This document shows, piece after piece, positions 35,522 through 42,729 of a stretch of 64,000 nt of DNA (position 1 is the stretch's first letter; the number at the start of each line of letters is the position of its first letter). A program made the translations under genes and the position numbers. Below the pieces are notes generated by a model that ran no database searches, was not told the origin of the DNA, and saw nothing but the letters and a program-made list of their open reading frames with translations. Origin of the DNA: an uncultured Algibacter sp. (GTDB lineage: Bacteria; Bacteroidota; Bacteroidia; Flavobacteriales; Flavobacteriaceae); assembly GCF_947487605.1 (NCBI RefSeq), contig NZ_CANKXK010000004.1, forward strand, positions 62,001-126,000, read 5' to 3'.

Positions 35522-36389
35522 TTAGATTCCAGTTGTAATCCATGAATCGCTTTTTTGCATTAGGAGATATTTTAATATCTGAATATAGATTTAAAAAGAC
35601 TATTAAGCTACCATCTTGTTTGAAATCTTTGGCAAACCACTGAAATATTTTTGATAATTTTATGCTGTTTGCACCTATTTGATTGCGTTTCGAATCGTTC
35701 AAGAATTCTTTGGTGGCAGATGTGAGTTGTTTTTCTAAGTTTATTGCGGTAAAGGCTTCGTTTTGTAATTTAGGACAAGAAAATGAAGCACAAACTATAG
35801 CAAAATGAATTCTGGGTTCATTCATTTTTCGAAGAATTTGATGCTCTATATCATTAAGATTATACCATTTTTTACCAAATTTCCAAAGGCGTTGATCCCA
35901 AGGATCTTTAATATCTTTAATGCTGTTTATGGGATAGTTTCTTAATATCAAATCGATAGTTAGTGCGTTATATGCGTTTATCCAAAAAGCTAATTTTTCT
36001 TCTTTAGACCAACTTTCATTTGGAAGATTTTTGCCGAGGCTTACAATATAATCTCTTAGACTTTTTGCATCATCTTTTTTCAATGCGTCGTAGTTTACAT
36101 TCCCCTCATTAGAAACATATTTATATAGTAATGCGTTATAAGAGCTATGATTGGAAATTTCAGTTTTGTTAACTGTTGTTTTGTCTACTGCTATTATTTC
36201 TTCTGTTTCTGGTAGTATAGGATTTTCTTTTATTGCTTTGGTAGAATCGATGTCCGCTACATTATTTTTCTCCTCGATCTGTAATTCGTTTTTAGTAAAT
36301 GGCTTAGGCACATTTTTTACAACAGTTTTTGTGCCACAGCAAGCGCTAAAAAAACTAATGAATACAATAAAAATTAATAAAATTCTCAA
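35514..36389 (-). CDS. DUF547 lipoprotein
   Basis: The 291-residue protein has a lipobox (FISFFSAC) and a low-complexity linker (about 25-90), then a DUF547 core: LAFWINAYNALTIDLILRNY, IHFAIVCASFSCPKLQ and LSKIFQWFAKDF. The start must be TTG at 36389: no in-frame ATG lies near, and this codon gives a complete lipoprotein signal. It is coupled to the TIGR04283-like transferase. DUF547 proteins often sit in arsenosugar loci, but their function is unknown. Confidence 0.85.
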   Translation of the reverse strand: MRILLIFIVFISFFSACCGTKTVVKNVPKPFTKNELQIEEKNNVADIDSTKAIKENPILPETEEIIAVDKTTVNKTEISNHSSYNALLYKYVSNEGNVNYDALKKDDAKSLRDYIVSLGKNLPNESWSKEEKLAFWINAYNALTIDLILRNYPINSIKDIKDPWDQRLWKFGKKWYNLNDIEHQILRKMNEPRIHFAIVCASFSCPKLQNEAFTAINLEKQLTSATKEFLNDSKRNQIGANSIKLSKIFQWFAKDFKQDGSLIVFLNLYSDIKISPNAKKRFMDYNWNLNE

Positions 36390-36458
36390 ACCATAAATGT
36401 TATATCATGTTTGTCTTAAAATTACCTATAACTTACAATATTAACTTTGAATTCGTTT

Positions 36459-37985
36459 TTACAATTCTATTTTTATTAACTGTTTCCTCATATTGCCTTG
36501 TCCCAGATTGAAGATCTTGTTATGATTTGTTTCTATTGATTTTTCGGCAATAAATAATATTTCTGAATCTGAGTTTTTAATAAAAATTTCAGAAGAAATA
36601 TTTCCCTTTTCAGATATAACCAAGTTGTATAAATTGGTCTTAGAATTTCTCTTATCTTGTTGTATGACTAACTTTTCTTTTGATGGGTTAATATATCCAT
36701 TCAATAAAATATTTAATTGGTCGTTTTTAAGATATGCAAAATATGATGAGTCTTTTTGATTGAATTTAGATTGTATTTTTTCAGTCTGTTTTAACCCCAA
36801 GACCTTATCCCAAATTAAGTTTCCACTAGCGTCTATTTTTGCTATTAAAATGTCGTCATAAACTTTGTAAGTAGTGCTTATTGGGTTGTATGTTATAAAA
36901 GCCGCCATACTACCAATTGTGAAAGTAGCTAAAGGAATACCTACTGGAGCATATTGCTTTCGTAATGTGTAAAATTGCCCAACAATAAAGGTATTATTAT
37001 TTGTATCAATAAAGATGTCCTTTATATCGAGGCTTCTATTAGCTTTAAATAAGCCAATAAAATATTTTTTTGCTTCTTCAGATTTGAATTGAGATAATTT
37101 GCTTGATGATATTTCAAACTTAGTAAGATTTATGTTATAATGTGCTAAGCCTTGGAAACCACCTTTCTTTTTTTTCGAATAAAGCCCACATATTGTGTAA
37201 TTATTGTATTCAATTTTAGAATTTATTAGTTGATAGAATTCTTGTTCTATAGGTATTATTAGTTCTCTTGTTTTTTCATTAGAAATATTAATTAATTTAT
37301 AATAATTCCCAGCTTCTTCATCTTGAATATTGTATAGAAGATATATGTTCTTGCCATGTAATTTTGTGTTTAAATGGCTGATATTTTTAATTTTAGAGTT
37401 GTGGTTTGGTGTAATTTTCTCAGATTTTATTAAATTGAAATTAGAATCAAAAAGTTTCAAATATGAGTATATAGACTCTTTATTTAAAACTTGAAAACTT
37501 AGTAAGTAATTTGAGTTATAATCTAGTGATAATGTGTTTTCAGATTTTAAAGCCTTATATAAAACTTTGTCTGTTTCTTTATTAGCCGTAATTAATATTT
37601 TAGAGGATTTTTGCTTTTCAAATAAATCGAATAAATCAAACCGGACAGATATTTCTTTACTAGTCGTTTCTCTTATTAAAACATGTATTTTATTGTCTTT
37701 AATAAAGAAGTCGAGAATCTCTGTTAAGTTTTTTGTCTCTATTTCTTGTCGTTCTATAAAGTTCAAATCATTAAAAAATTCAATAAAATAATTTCTTAAG
37801 CTGCCATTTATTCTATGTGGTCTAAGAGCTACAAAATTTCCTTTGTTATCACATGCAGTCATTTCATTTTTATCAATTAAAAACTGTCTGTCTTTAGTAA
37901 TTTCTCCTTTTGTTATTTCAATATTTTGTGATAACCCACTAAATTGAATTACCATTAGTAAAATCAGAAATAGTTTTATGTTCAT
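36459..37985 (-). CDS. Secreted protein of unknown function
   Basis: I do not recognise this 508-residue protein. It starts MNIKLFLILLMVIQFSGLSQ, a signal peptide, and then has repeated short beta-rich units such as NYLLSFQVLNKESIYSYLKL and GNLIWDKVLGL, which suggest a beta-propeller or similar all-beta fold. There are no obvious catalytic motifs, and few Cys. An upstream in-frame codon at 38042 would put 19 residues before the signal and overlap a terminator hairpin, so ATG 37985 is preferred. It sits between two parts of the arsenosugar locus but is a separate transcript, because a terminator separates it from arsM. Confidence 0.7.
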   Translation of the reverse strand: MNIKLFLILLMVIQFSGLSQNIEITKGEITKDRQFLIDKNEMTACDNKGNFVALRPHRINGSLRNYFIEFFNDLNFIERQEIETKNLTEILDFFIKDNKIHVLIRETTSKEISVRFDLFDLFEKQKSSKILITANKETDKVLYKALKSENTLSLDYNSNYLLSFQVLNKESIYSYLKLFDSNFNLIKSEKITPNHNSKIKNISHLNTKLHGKNIYLLYNIQDEEAGNYYKLINISNEKTRELIIPIEQEFYQLINSKIEYNNYTICGLYSKKKKGGFQGLAHYNINLTKFEISSSKLSQFKSEEAKKYFIGLFKANRSLDIKDIFIDTNNNTFIVGQFYTLRKQYAPVGIPLATFTIGSMAAFITYNPISTTYKVYDDILIAKIDASGNLIWDKVLGLKQTEKIQSKFNQKDSSYFAYLKNDQLNILLNGYINPSKEKLVIQQDKRNSKTNLYNLVISEKGNISSEIFIKNSDSEILFIAEKSIETNHNKIFNLGQGNMRKQLIKIEL

Positions 37986-38021
37986 GTTATATTGAATTTG
38001 GTAATTATGGATGAAAATAAA

Positions 38022-38049
38022 AAATCCTATGAGAAAACTCATAGGATTT
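38022..38049 (-). terminator. Intrinsic terminator after arsM
   Basis: AAATCCTATGAG and CTCATAGGATTT form a perfect 12-bp stem with loop AAAA. On the minus strand it is followed by a T-rich run. It ends the arsM transcript before the unknown secreted protein gene. Confidence 0.88.
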
Positions 38050-38071
38050 AAAACATAATTATATTATTTAA

Positions 38072-39043
38072 TTAACAACATCCACCACCATCATAATGAA
38101 AAGTAGATTCTGATAAATAAATATCATCTCTATTTAGAGCTTGCAGTGCTCTTGCTGTTTTATCGCAAATTGCTAAGGGTTGATTTTTTAATAATACATG
38201 ACCAGCATTATCATCAAAATAATCTTCATCACCATAATAAATAGCCGCTTTTCCCGTAAATATACAAGGGCCATCTTCTGGCATGGGGTCTTTTATGGCT
38301 GCAACTTCTATAGATTCTATATATATTAATTCATCTGTTGGATAGTTTTTTGGATCCAATATTCTATATGGTTTACGTGCACGAATTTCAATAGTGCCAA
38401 AACCAGCATCTGTTAGTGCTTTTATGTATTCTGAAATAGGAAGGCTGCCACTTAAGCATAAAGCTCGTAAGCGCTCGTCATTTCGTAGTTCTTCATTCAT
38501 TGGCTGCTCACATGTTGGATCACTCATTACTAAACGTCCATGAGGTTTTAAAACGCGATACATTTCGGCTATGGCTTTTTTTAAATCGTCTGCTTTAAAA
38601 ATATTGAACAAACAATTTTGTGCCGCCACATCTATGCTATTATCTTCGACTGGAAGATTTAAGGCATCACCTTTTTTTAATTCAACAAATTCACTTTTAA
38701 ACCAATCATTTTGTGCTTCGGCTTCAATAAAGTTTTTACGAGATGCTTCTAACATTTCATCAACAACATCAATACCAACGACACCATTTTTTTGACGATT
38801 AAAATAGGAGAATTGTAATAATTCCATGCCGCCACCAACGCCAACATAAAGCATTTTTGGGTTGTTTGTTAAATCGCGTGCATGTACTGTAGAACCACAA
38901 CCATAGTTCATTTCTTGCATGATTCTAGGGATTTTAAGTCCTGGTAATTCCCAAATAGGATTTGTGGTACAGCAAAGGCCAACATCTGGAGTTAAGGCTG
39001 CTTCTTTATATACATCGTGTGTGGTTTCTAAATAGTTATCCAT
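38072..39043 (-). CDS. arsM: Arsenosugar-type arsenite methyltransferase
   Basis: The 323-residue SAM-dependent methyltransferase has SAM motif I MLYVGVGGGMELLQFSYF (here VGVGGG), VVGIDVVDEMLEASR and a proline-bearing VMSDPTCEQP. Cys residues at 24-25 (GLCCTT), 49 (NYGCGST) and a C-terminal GGGCC fit an arsenic-binding ArsM. It would turn arsenite into methylated arsenicals in the cytoplasm. I chose ATG 39043 (MDNYLETTHD) because upstream in-frame residues have no family match. It is 77 bp from the preceding pnp gene, with a candidate operator there. Confidence 0.88.
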   Translation of the reverse strand: MDNYLETTHDVYKEAALTPDVGLCCTTNPIWELPGLKIPRIMQEMNYGCGSTVHARDLTNNPKMLYVGVGGGMELLQFSYFNRQKNGVVGIDVVDEMLEASRKNFIEAEAQNDWFKSEFVELKKGDALNLPVEDNSIDVAAQNCLFNIFKADDLKKAIAEMYRVLKPHGRLVMSDPTCEQPMNEELRNDERLRALCLSGSLPISEYIKALTDAGFGTIEIRARKPYRILDPKNYPTDELIYIESIEVAAIKDPMPEDGPCIFTGKAAIYYGDEDYFDDNAGHVLLKNQPLAICDKTARALQALNRDDIYLSESTFHYDGGGCC

Positions 39044-39101
39044 AATGTGATTCTTAAAAATTATTTGAAAGAATAAAGGTAGTTTCTTTAGTCTAAAATG
39101 A

Positions 39102-39117
39102 TGTAACAAACATTACA
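39102..39117. promoter_or_regulatory. Inverted repeat TGTAA-N6-TTACA upstream of arsM
   Basis: TGTAA (39102-39106) and TTACA (39113-39117) are perfect inverted arms, 58 bp from the arsM ATG. A near-consensus TACCTTTA -7-like element lies between it and the gene on the minus strand. It could be an operator for an arsenic or redox regulator, but no regulator gene is present nearby. Tentative. Confidence 0.35.
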
Positions 39118-39120
39118 CCA

Positions 39121-39933
39121 CTATAAGGTTTTTATTAGTTCTTTAAATAGGGTAATCATGTTTGGTTCAGCCTTTGTTGCCATTTCGATAATTTCTCCAA
39201 TGTCGACGGCCTTTAAGCTATCTGGGTCGCATTCATCTGTTAAAACTGACACGGCCGCCACTTTTAATTTCAAATGATTTGCAACTATAATTTCTGGAAC
39301 CGTACTCATACCCACAGCATCGGCTCCAATTACTTTAAGCATACGATATTCTGCTCTAGTCTCTAATTGAGGTCCAACAACACTTGCGTAAACGCCTTCG
39401 TGAAGCTTGATGTTATTTTGTTTGGCAATGGCTTTAAAGGTCTCATTTATAGCTTTATCGTAAGGTGCGCTCATATCTGTAAAACGTTCACCTAAAAGTT
39501 CGACGCCTTTAAAAGCTAGGGGTGAACTACCTTGAAGATTTATATGATCTTCGATTAGCATTAATTCTCCTTTTTTAAAGTTTAGATTAATGGCTCCAGC
39601 TGCATTAGAAACCAACAAAGTTTTAATGCCTAATTTTTCCATGATTCTAACAGGGTAAGTAACATCTTGTAGCGTATATCCTTCGTATAAATGAAAACGC
39701 CCCTGCATAACAATTACTTTTTTCCCTTCTAAGACACCATAAATAAGTTTGCCTTTGTGAAACTCAACCGTAGCCGTAGGGAAGTTAGGAATATGGTTAT
39801 AACTAACTTCTTTTAAAACGTTAACATGGTTTATAAGTTGCCCTAAGCCGGTTCCTAAAACGATTCCTATTTCTGGATTATCGAAACCTTTGTCTTGTAA
39901 ATATTCAACCGTTTCGTTTATATATTTAATCAT
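39121..39933 (-). CDS. Purine nucleoside phosphorylase (class I), Asp at the base-specificity position
   Basis: It phosphorolyses a purine nucleoside to free base and a ribose 1-phosphate derivative. The 270-residue trimeric-type enzyme shows GTGLG, EGYTLQDVTYPV, NAAGAINL, VVGPQLETRAEYRML (Glu191) and GADAVGMSTVPE (Met209). The residue matching human PNP Asn243 is Asp233 in SVLTDECDP: spacing Glu-Met 18 and Met-Asp 24 is the same as in the human enzyme. Asn to Asp there permits 6-aminopurines in human PNP, so an adenosine-type substrate is plausible. It overlaps the upstream transferase gene by 8 bp. Confidence 0.92.
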   Translation of the reverse strand: MIKYINETVEYLQDKGFDNPEIGIVLGTGLGQLINHVNVLKEVSYNHIPNFPTATVEFHKGKLIYGVLEGKKVIVMQGRFHLYEGYTLQDVTYPVRIMEKLGIKTLLVSNAAGAINLNFKKGELMLIEDHINLQGSSPLAFKGVELLGERFTDMSAPYDKAINETFKAIAKQNNIKLHEGVYASVVGPQLETRAEYRMLKVIGADAVGMSTVPEIIVANHLKLKVAAVSVLTDECDPDSLKAVDIGEIIEMATKAEPNMITLFKELIKTL

Positions 39934-40555
39934 GTAATTGTGTTATTTTTTTCTGTAATTCTAAATTGGATTTATAAAATTCTGAAGTTGTTAAATCTTC
40001 AAAAGTATCAATATCGTTTAAAGGTTCAAGTAATGTGTAACTAATTTTTTGTAGATCCAATTCTTTCAATGTAATTTCTAATAAGTTTGATTTACTCCAT
40101 GGTTTATTATTAAAAATTATTTCATGAAATGAGTTTAGACCAATTAAATAATATCCTCCATCTAATGCTGGTCCAAATGTAACCTCATTATCATGTAATA
40201 ATTTCAATCCTTCTTCAATATGTGTAGCACTTATGTTTGGTAAGTCGGACCCAATGAGTACAATACGCTTATAGCCATCTTCAAACCCTTTTTTAAAGGC
40301 GTTTTTCATGCGCTCACCTAAATCTTTTCCTTCTTGAACCATTTTGTGGTTGCCTTTCCATTGAGTTTTTACAATAGCTTCAGAAAAATAAATACGTTTA
40401 TCTGCTTTAATATTTTTTGTAGCTTCTTGTGTTACTTTAACAAGTTCGCTATACACATTAAAAGCCCCTTGATTACCAATAGTTTTAGCTAACCTAGTTT
40501 TTACTTTACCAAGTTTAATATTCTTTACAAAAACGATAACGAGTTCCTTATTCAT
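39926..40555 (-). CDS. TIGR04282-type arsenosugar-associated nucleotidyl/glycosyltransferase (DUF2064)
   Basis: The 209-residue GT-A fold protein begins ELVIVFVKNIKLGKVKTRLA, the DUF2064 signature, with IVLIGSDLPNISATHIEEGL and GPALDGGYYLIGL as further motifs. The family is named for its place in arsenosugar operons. It may activate or transfer a sugar or glycerol-type group. It overlaps both neighbours by 8 bp, which supports tight coupling. Confidence 0.85.
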   Translation of the reverse strand: MNKELVIVFVKNIKLGKVKTRLAKTIGNQGAFNVYSELVKVTQEATKNIKADKRIYFSEAIVKTQWKGNHKMVQEGKDLGERMKNAFKKGFEDGYKRIVLIGSDLPNISATHIEEGLKLLHDNEVTFGPALDGGYYLIGLNSFHEIIFNNKPWSKSNLLEITLKELDLQKISYTLLEPLNDIDTFEDLTTSEFYKSNLELQKKITQLHD

Positions 40556-41042
40556 ATACTTTTACGCCTTTTTTTAACCATTTGCTCCAAGTTTTGGAGA
40601 ACGTGTGAATACTATCAGTTTCTTTTTCTTCAATATTGTAAACTGGAAAATTATTGTTTTTCCATTCAAAAATACCGCCAAATAGGTTTTCAACTTGATT
40701 ATAACCAGCAAGTTTTAAGCTATCTGCTATGGATTCTGATCGTATTCCGACGGAACAATAAACAACAATTCTTGAATTTTTGTTAGGGATTTTTTTTTGA
40801 AGACTGTCAATACTAAAGTTATCATACCCAACATGAATCGCATTTTTTAAATGGCTTGTTTTATATTCGATTAGCTCTCTAGAATCCAAAATTATAGCAT
40901 TTGTTTTAGGCATAGCTAGTTCTTGAACGGTTATATATGGTACACTATTGTCGTTATATTGTTTCAATAATTTATCAATTGATTTTTGAGCAAACAAAGA
41001 ACAATGAAACGCAATTAATATTATAGAGAGAGTGTTTTTCAT
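40548..41042 (-). CDS. Periplasmic single-domain rhodanese
   Basis: The 164-residue protein has a signal peptide (cleavage around LFAQ) and one rhodanese domain: IILDSRELIEYKTSHLKNAI and the active loop YCSVGIRSES, with Cys96 and Arg101. The CX4R loop is the six-residue sulfurtransferase form, not the CX5R loop of Acr2/Cdc25-type arsenate reductases. It is therefore likely a sulfane-sulfur transferase. It lies between arsS and the DUF2064 gene. Confidence 0.88.
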   Translation of the reverse strand: MKNTLSIILIAFHCSLFAQKSIDKLLKQYNDNSVPYITVQELAMPKTNAIILDSRELIEYKTSHLKNAIHVGYDNFSIDSLQKKIPNKNSRIVVYCSVGIRSESIADSLKLAGYNQVENLFGGIFEWKNNNFPVYNIEEKETDSIHTFSKTWSKWLKKGVKVYE

Positions 41043-41051
41043 TCAAAAGTT

Positions 41052-42107
41052 TTAAGCCACTACACCTTGACAGCTACTGCCTGCGCCTGCGGTACAACCG
41101 TAGCAATGTTGTGATATAACAACGTTTCTGCCTTCCAATAATTTTTCATTATAATCAGAAATATGTTTCACTTTACTATTTACTGGTAATTCTAACATTT
41201 GATTAAAATCGCAGTCGTAAAGATAGCCATCCCAACTAACAGAAAGTGTATTTGTACACATAACGTTAGCAACAGCAGCAGGATTATAAGCATCAACTAA
41301 AGAATACATATAATCTTCGTAATTTTCTGATGCAATTAGGTAATCTAAAAACCTTGAGATTGGCAGATTTGTGATAGCAAATAGGTTATGAAATTGAATA
41401 TCGAAATCTTCTTTTAATGCTTTTTTGAAATCCTTTTCCATGGATGCTTGATCTCCTGGTAAAAATGCTCCCGATGGGTTATAAACTAGGTCTAAACGTA
41501 AGTTGCTATTGGGCATGCCATAACCTACAGTGTTTAATTCTTGAAGCGCTTTTATGGACTTATCAAAAACACCATCACCACGTTGCTTGTCTGTTTTACC
41601 ACGAGTCCAATGTGGCATAGAGCTTACTACGTGAACATTGTGTTTTTTAAAAAACTCGGGTAAATCGTAATATTTTTTATTTGCTCTAATAATTGTGAGA
41701 TTAGAGCGAACTATAAAATCTTTAATACCTGCCTTAGCAGCTTCTTCAACAAACCATCTAAAATCTGGATTCATTTCTGGAGCACCGCCAGTTAAATCTA
41801 GTGTGTGGGCATCAGTATTTTTTATAACCTCCAAGCATTGCTTCATCGTCTCACGTGTCATAATCTCTTTTCGGTCTGGACCTGCATCTACATGACAATG
41901 ATCGCAGACTTGGTTGCACATGTAGCCGACGTTTATTTGGAGAATTTCTAATTTTCTGGCTTTTAATGGAAATTGATTGCTTTCTGCAATTTTCTTTTTA
42001 AAAGTAGGTAGGTCGCCATTTTGAAAAATTCCATTGGATAAAATCTCAAGTTGTCTATTGCTATTTGCTAAATCGCTTTCGCGTTTATGTAGGGACTTTG
42101 TTGCCAT
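41052..42107 (-). CDS. arsS: Arsenosugar radical SAM enzyme
   Basis: The 351-residue radical SAM protein has the 4Fe-4S triad Cys64, Cys68 and Cys71 in YMCNQVCDHCHVDAG. A C-terminal Cys-rich part follows (MCTNTLSVSWDG, LYDCDFNQ, HCYGCTAGAGSSCQ). This matches the radical SAM/Cys-rich family now called ArsS, which adds a 5'-deoxyadenosyl group to dimethylarsenite. It lies 9 bp upstream of the rhodanese gene and is the core of the operon. The upstream gap to the peroxidase-like gene contains repeat copy B. Confidence 0.93.
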   Translation of the reverse strand: MATKSLHKRESDLANSNRQLEILSNGIFQNGDLPTFKKKIAESNQFPLKARKLEILQINVGYMCNQVCDHCHVDAGPDRKEIMTRETMKQCLEVIKNTDAHTLDLTGGAPEMNPDFRWFVEEAAKAGIKDFIVRSNLTIIRANKKYYDLPEFFKKHNVHVVSSMPHWTRGKTDKQRGDGVFDKSIKALQELNTVGYGMPNSNLRLDLVYNPSGAFLPGDQASMEKDFKKALKEDFDIQFHNLFAITNLPISRFLDYLIASENYEDYMYSLVDAYNPAAVANVMCTNTLSVSWDGYLYDCDFNQMLELPVNSKVKHISDYNEKLLEGRNVVISQHCYGCTAGAGSSCQGVVA

Positions 42108-42160
42108 TAATTGTTTTTACTAATATATATTTCTTGCGGTAAATATTGAGTTCTGGTTTT

Positions 42161-42244
42161 GCGTTAGGGATTGAGCGGTCTGTTTGAGCTCCCCGACGAT
42201 AGGAGGGAGCGAGTAGTGAAAGCCCGACCCTTGTGGTAACGCCC
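42161..42244 (-). repeat. Structured dispersed repeat, copy B
   Basis: Minus-strand copy of the element at 33551-33695. Termini GCGTTA (42242-42237) and TAACGC (42166-42161) pair. The inner arms GCTCCC (42210-42205) and GGGAGC (42193-42188) pair. The shared core GGTCGGGCTTTC and the CAATCCCTAA end are conserved. It lies in the arsS leader, between arsS and the peroxidase-like gene. It lacks the nested palindrome of copy A. Confidence 0.7.
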
Positions 42245-42250
42245 AAAATA

Positions 42251-42586
42251 TTATCCGTCTAACTTGTTTACTTTATTCATCATTTGTACCCCATGTACTA
42301 GTGTTGCACCACTTTTTATAGCAGCACCAACATGAATGGCTTCCATCATTTCTTCTTTTGTAACACCACGTTGCAATGTGTCTTTAGTGTAAGCATCTAT
42401 GCAGTATGGGCATTGTTCGGTATGTGAAACGGCTAATGCTATAAGTGCTTTTTCACGAGCCGTAAGTGCGCCTTCTTCAAAAACTTTAGAGTAATACTCG
42501 AAGAATTTATTCCCCAATTCTTCATCCCATTCTGTGATATTGCCAAATTTTCTAAGGTCAGCAGGATCGTAGTATGTTTTTTGCAT
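42251..42586 (-). CDS. Arsenosugar-associated AhpD-like peroxidase protein
   Basis: The 111-residue protein is of the carboxymuconolactone decarboxylase/AhpD fold. It has TAREKALIALAVSHTEQCPYCIDAYTK with the CxxC pair Cys59 and Cys62. The His that acts in AhpD (at CPYCIDAH) is Tyr66 here, while the CxxC and acidic residue remain. Proteins of this type are listed as peroxidase-like companions of arsenosugar genes. It is the first gene of the locus on the minus strand and may be co-transcribed with arsS across the repeat. Confidence 0.88.
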   Translation of the reverse strand: MQKTYYDPADLRKFGNITEWDEELGNKFFEYYSKVFEEGALTAREKALIALAVSHTEQCPYCIDAYTKDTLQRGVTKEEMMEAIHVGAAIKSGATLVHGVQMMNKVNKLDG

Positions 42587-42729
42587 ATTATATTTTTTGA
42601 TAAAGATAAAAATCTAATAGTTGTAGTCGCATAAAAGAGGTTTACTTAACAATAAAATTAACTATTGTTTAAGAATTTTTATGGATATTGAGAATCATTA
42701 AAAGTCTGATGATTAAATTTGTTTCAGCT

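Noticed and set aside
40548-41042. The rhodanese as an Acr2-like arsenate reductase
   Set aside because: The active loop is CX4R, one residue shorter than the CX5R loop of arsenate reductases of this fold.
38072-42586. A classical arsenic resistance operon
   Set aside because: No arsR, arsC, arsB or acr3-like gene is visible. The gene set is that of arsenosugar synthesis.
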